Shown piece after piece: positions 60,300 to 64,000 of a stretch of 64,000 nt of DNA. Each line of letters starts with the position of its first letter. Positions within the stretch are counted from its first letter, which is position 1. The stretch spans positions 62,001 through 126,000 of the forward strand of contig JANTQF010000041.1 in NCBI GenBank assembly GCA_032988165.1, read 5' to 3'. Source of the stretch: Emmonsiellopsis sp. PD_33. Its lineage: Eukaryota > Ascomycota > Eurotiomycetes > Onygenales > Ajellomycetaceae. Below the pieces are notes generated by a model. That model did no database searches, was not told where the DNA came from, and saw only the letters and a list, made by a program, of their open reading frames with translations. The position numbers and the translations under genes were made by a program.

Positions 60300-62560
60300 T
60301 TCAGCTCTTTAGACTTTCTGGAATGATAAAGAATGGTTTTCTTCTAGATTTTAGGTACTTTAGCCATCTCAGTATTAGGTATAGATTCATCAATTAGCTA
60401 AGTTAGTGTCTTTTCTTGTAACTAACTATTATAAAGGGTTTATGAATCATCAGGATCAGATGAAGGTAAGATAATATCCTTAATAAATAAAATTAATTTT
60501 TGGGAGCCATCTGAATAGTGGTCAGCCCTTTGAGAGTGAGTGGAAGGTAGGGCTTTCTCCTTTTCAATTTAATTAGAGAGTGTGAATTGATTCTTATCAG
60601 TAGCTAATCCTTTACTCTTATTATTCTCTATAGCAGCCTAAGTAACTATCATACTAATAACCTCTTCTACTTTGCTGTCTGAGTTGCCTTCTTCTGCATT
60701 GCTTTCAAACCTAATATCACATATGCTAATAAAATTGACTGTAGGTAATAGGTTACTATTAGAGGAAATGAGGATGCTCTCATTGTTGCAGAATTTTACT
60801 ACTAATAGAATGATAGAAGGTATAGATCTCTACTCAAAAGTATACTTAATGATAATAATATATAGTTCATATTAGTTTATATTAATCTTTAAGCTGTACT
60901 GCATTATATATCTATTAAAGTATTTACCCATTCTATTTTGATGGATCTTTTCCTAGTTGATTAACTTGCTGATTTGAAAACACTGAGGAAGCATGTAAGA
61001 GGAGTTATTATAACTCTAATAGGTATAAGGAGGGTGATCATATTATGATATGCTTCTAAATTAAGGTTGATATGGACTATCAGAGCCATACTGTGTCTTA
61101 TAATAGGAAATGTTCATGAGATCTCAAGTAGGATTGATAAATCTCTAATTAATAAGAATGTATAGTACTATAGCTAATTGTTGTATATTTTCTTGCTGTT
61201 GAAAATCTATAATAGCTAGTAATAATGTATTTATCTGATTAATGAGAGATTCAAGCAAGCTATCATTTGAATTCCTTAAAGCTAAATCAGAAGAAGCAGG
61301 TGATGCAGAGAGAGCCACTTAAGATCTTAGTATAATTAGAATAGATGGATTGAAGATAGGTTAAGTAGGAGGCAGCTGAGTAGGTAGCATTATATGAAAA
61401 CCTAGATTAGATGTGATTATCTAGACTATCTTTTTCTTGACTTCCTAAGATTCAGCTGCAGCTTCACAAACCTTTGAAATCTTTCACTCAGATGAGTTAT
61501 TTTAATTAAATCTAGCCTTATAAAAAGCCTTCTTATAAACTTCATTAGGCAGGCCTTGTAAGAACAACTAGCAGGCAAGAGATTCCTAAATTTCATTTCA
61601 GCTAATCAGTGACTTAATGATAGCACAGAATTAGTAGTAGAAAGTGAGAATATCTCAGCTGGAAGATTATTTGAAATTAAATAGGATATTTAGGTAGATT
61701 TAGTTGTACATCTACTAATGAGTATTATTCTATTAGAACTCTAACATTAATCTGATTTTAACTTTTATCTAGGTTTGTAAGTCCTTCATCAGCTGATCCA
61801 CATAGCCTTACAGTTTCATAAAGTAATAATTATATAATACTATTAAGGCTTTATTCTTAGAAACATGGTGCAGCTTCAGCACAGCATTGAACTAGTTGAT
61901 GAACTAAATAACATCCTTTCTATTAAAAAAGAGAGCTCTGAGGAATTCAGAAACTGGCATGAATATGATAAGCTACTAATAAATTATTCTACTTTTAGAA
62001 GGTAAGATACTGCTAGGTGTAAGTAAGCCTGATGAGAAATTAGTAGAGCTGAACATCTTCTTACTATTAATTTTGATTTTTAGTGGTAGAGCTAGTACTT
62101 TTCCTGACTGAGTTTGATGATGTATGATGGAGTCCAACTGAGTATACTTAGAAGATATATATTAATAGAGAAATGAATAGATAAGTAGCTCTTATTTGTA
62201 AATGAGAAATAAATTAATAATAGTGGTAGTATTTATATCTTTTTGCAGGTAGAGATTTAGAAACTTAAGAAAGAGAAGAAATTGCAAGATCTATTGCAGA
62301 TTTTTCTTCTCACTAGAGTCTATATTTATTAAGGAATGGCTTGATGGATTTGATAGTTTAGTAGGTCCATTCTTCAAAGTTTTCTTCTAGTAGTATTATT
62401 ATTAGTACAGCCACAAGGCTATGGGCCTGCTCCAACTAAATGGGCCTATCACAAATTGAAATAAGAGAATTATATTGAGTAATATGCTTAATAAAAGAAA
62501 AGGAAAAAGAGGAAAGAAACTCAGTATAGTTATTAATATTAATATTGCCATCTATTCATT
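60300..62560 (-). pseudogene. gypsy gag region, degenerate
   Basis: The minus-strand region between primer site and protease is where gag lies. Polar, helical fragments can be followed but stops are frequent and I saw no convincing zinc knuckle. The assignment rests on position. Confidence 0.5.
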
Positions 62561-62573
62561 CATTTATGATTCT

Positions 62574-62588
62574 GATTGTGCACACCAA
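62574..62588 (-). other. gypsy primer binding site
   Basis: On the minus strand TTGGTGTGCACAATC follows the 5' LTR after one base. A TGG start matches the CCA end of a tRNA. The tRNA is not identified because RIP may have altered the site. Confidence 0.55.
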
Positions 62589-62905
62589 TGAAGTGGGGAT
62601 GAAGTGTGTGTGTTAGATAGCACTAAACAGGGCAGCAGTAAACACAAGAAAAGAATTAATATTAATGTTGAAGTAGAGGAATGTATTGGTAATCTATAGT
62701 ACAAAATAATATAATAATAGAATGATGAGATAACACACAAAAGAAATAAAAGATCTATCTTAAAAAAGCATATACATGCATGAGAAATCCACAAACAAAT
62801 AGATGAAGTCTTGCTATGAAAGGAAAATGTCTATCTTCATGATATACTTAGCAGCAAAAGCCTTGGTAAAAAATTGATCTGACCTGACAGTGGATCCCCA
62901 CCACA
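62589..62905 (-). repeat. gypsy 5' LTR (right copy)
   Basis: This is the second 317-bp LTR, exactly as long as the left one and related to it only by transitions. Confidence 0.92.
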
Positions 62906-64000
62906 ATAGTAATTAGTATAATTCTAAAAATATTTGATTTTAAGTAACTTAGAAGCCTAGAATAAAGTACTACATGCAGAGTAAGTCTTATTTATATGCT
63001 TAAAATTTAGAGGTTCTCAGCAGGCAGCATTAAATAATGAAGTAAGAATAGAGAGAATATCAGATATAGAGTAAGTAAGATATTAAATGACATTTATATT
63101 AACTACTAGAGAATTATTAAAATACTAAAGATAGATATTATAGATAAGATATAAAAAAGCATTCTAAAGCCCCTTATTATTATAGTAGTTTAAATAATAA
63201 CTAAATTGCTTATTAGAAAGAGGCCTAAAATTATAATCTCTATAATAATAAATAATAATAATACCTCAGTAGTTCTAATAGCATTTCTCATAATAATTTA
63301 ATAAAGAGACATCACACATAATACACTTAATAACTACTCTGGTCCTGGCCCCCTCCCTATAGGTAGTATAATAATTATTTTAGTAGTCAGATAGAGGTTC
63401 AAAACTATAATTAATATAGAGTAGAAATATCTAAGTAATAATAATAATATTAAATCTAATTAGAGTTCTATAGGTAGCTTAACATTCATCACAATACTTA
63501 TATTAGAAGTTTGAAAGCTGATGATTATAATCCAAGTAGATATAGCTCTTACTCAGAATAAATCTAGTAGAGATAGATATTAGAGAGGCAGCTATCCTGA
63601 TTAAATCTAAATATATTAAATACTGAGTATATTTAGAACTAACAGTATATTACTTATAGTAGCTGTTATAAGTATAATAAGAAATAGGAGTCTGAACTAA
63701 TAATAATATAAAGCTTAGAGAGGTATTAGATATAAAGACTGAAAGAGGAGAAGATACTAAATCTATTATAAAGAAAGTAGAGGATAAAGAACTCTGAAAA
63801 AATAGAGTAATAGAAAATATAGTAATAAAAAGTAAGAAATAATATTTAAATGAAGATAAAGTAAGATAGATAAAGATATAGATGATAAAAAATATAAAGA
63901 ATAGTAGATAATAAAAGAGATTAATAAAGAGTAACTAATAATAGAATATATATATATATACTAAAGAAAGATATCAATGAATTTAAATCAAAATAACTCT
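62906..64000. repeat. AT-rich CG-free DNA, unassigned
   Basis: Very A-rich, stop-rich in all frames, probably an older RIP-mutated repeat. I see no gene or terminal structure. Confidence 0.35.

Larger units (their letters stand above)
51517..62905 (-). mobile_element. Ty3/gypsy LTR retrotransposon, RIP-inactivated
   Basis: Two 317-bp LTRs (51,517-51,833 and 62,589-62,905) with TG...CA ends bound an 11.4-kb element on the minus strand. A purine tract touches the left LTR and a TGG-starting primer site touches the right one. In minus order it has gag, protease, RT, RNase H and integrase, that is, RT before integrase, the Ty3/gypsy order. ATAG flanks both ends (51,513-51,516; 62,906-62,909). 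Some 4 kb between the end of pol and the purine tract is not accounted for. The element is dead. Confidence 0.92.

Overview
The window is nuclear DNA of a filamentous ascomycete, most likely an Eurotiomycete (Eurotiales/Onygenales). It has two parts: a GC-balanced gene island with short GT-AG introns (about 12.27-20.85 kb) and long AT-rich blocks on both sides with almost no CG dinucleotides. The AT-rich blocks are old transposons whose reading frames are broken by C-to-T and G-to-A type changes (Trp, Gln and Arg codons turned into stops), the signature of repeat-induced point mutation (RIP) or an equivalent process. The two LTR pairs support this: all 11 differences between the copia LTRs and all 50 between the gypsy LTRs are transitions. 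Most short open frames in these blocks are by-products of this decay and are not annotated.

Left block (1-12,268): a complete but dead Ty1/copia retrotransposon on the minus strand (341-12,268, 108-bp LTRs, half-tRNA-type primer site, polypurine tract). A Helitron on the plus strand (2,747-9,297) sits inside its integrase gene, and removing it rejoins the integrase reading frame exactly.

Gene island (12,269-20,850): three genes of the fusarinine/triacetylfusarinine C siderophore pathway. They are sidH (minus; mevalonyl-CoA hydratase of the enoyl-CoA hydratase family), sidF (plus; hydroxyornithine transacylase) and sidJ (plus; DUF1749 hydrolase of fusarinine C). sidH makes anhydromevalonyl-CoA, sidF transfers that acyl group to N5-hydroxyornithine, and sidJ opens the siderophore for iron release. 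sidF and sidH end in PTS1-like tripeptides, which fits the peroxisomal location of these steps. Two exact matches to the SreA-type GATA site ATCWGATAA lie between sidF and sidJ. About 2 kb without a recognisable gene follows, then a 151-residue Cys-rich zinc-ribbon-like gene and a pyrimidine-rich tract. The NRPS gene sidD, next to sidH in Aspergillus fumigatus, is not here; the copia LTR begins 104 bp past the sidH stop.

Right block (20,850-64,000): a minus-strand Helitron remnant (about 22.5-25.75 kb); a GGGAT-rich repeat; a large region (about 26.5-41.5 kb) holding a Plavaka-type transposase, a SNF2-family ATPase/helicase and unidentified degenerate coding DNA, studded with about 16 copies of a palindrome related to CTCAGCTTAAGCTGAG; two tRNA-like/poly-A units; a hAT transposase remnant (42.5-44.1 kb); a 518-bp hAT-type MITE with perfect 8-bp target duplication; an 87-bp minisatellite; unidentified repeats; and a Ty3/gypsy element on the minus strand (51,517-62,905, 317-bp LTRs). 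The possible Plavaka+SNF2 element with its recurring palindrome is the least explained part of the window.

Limits: coordinates of degenerate domains are read by eye and approximate; no database search was possible.
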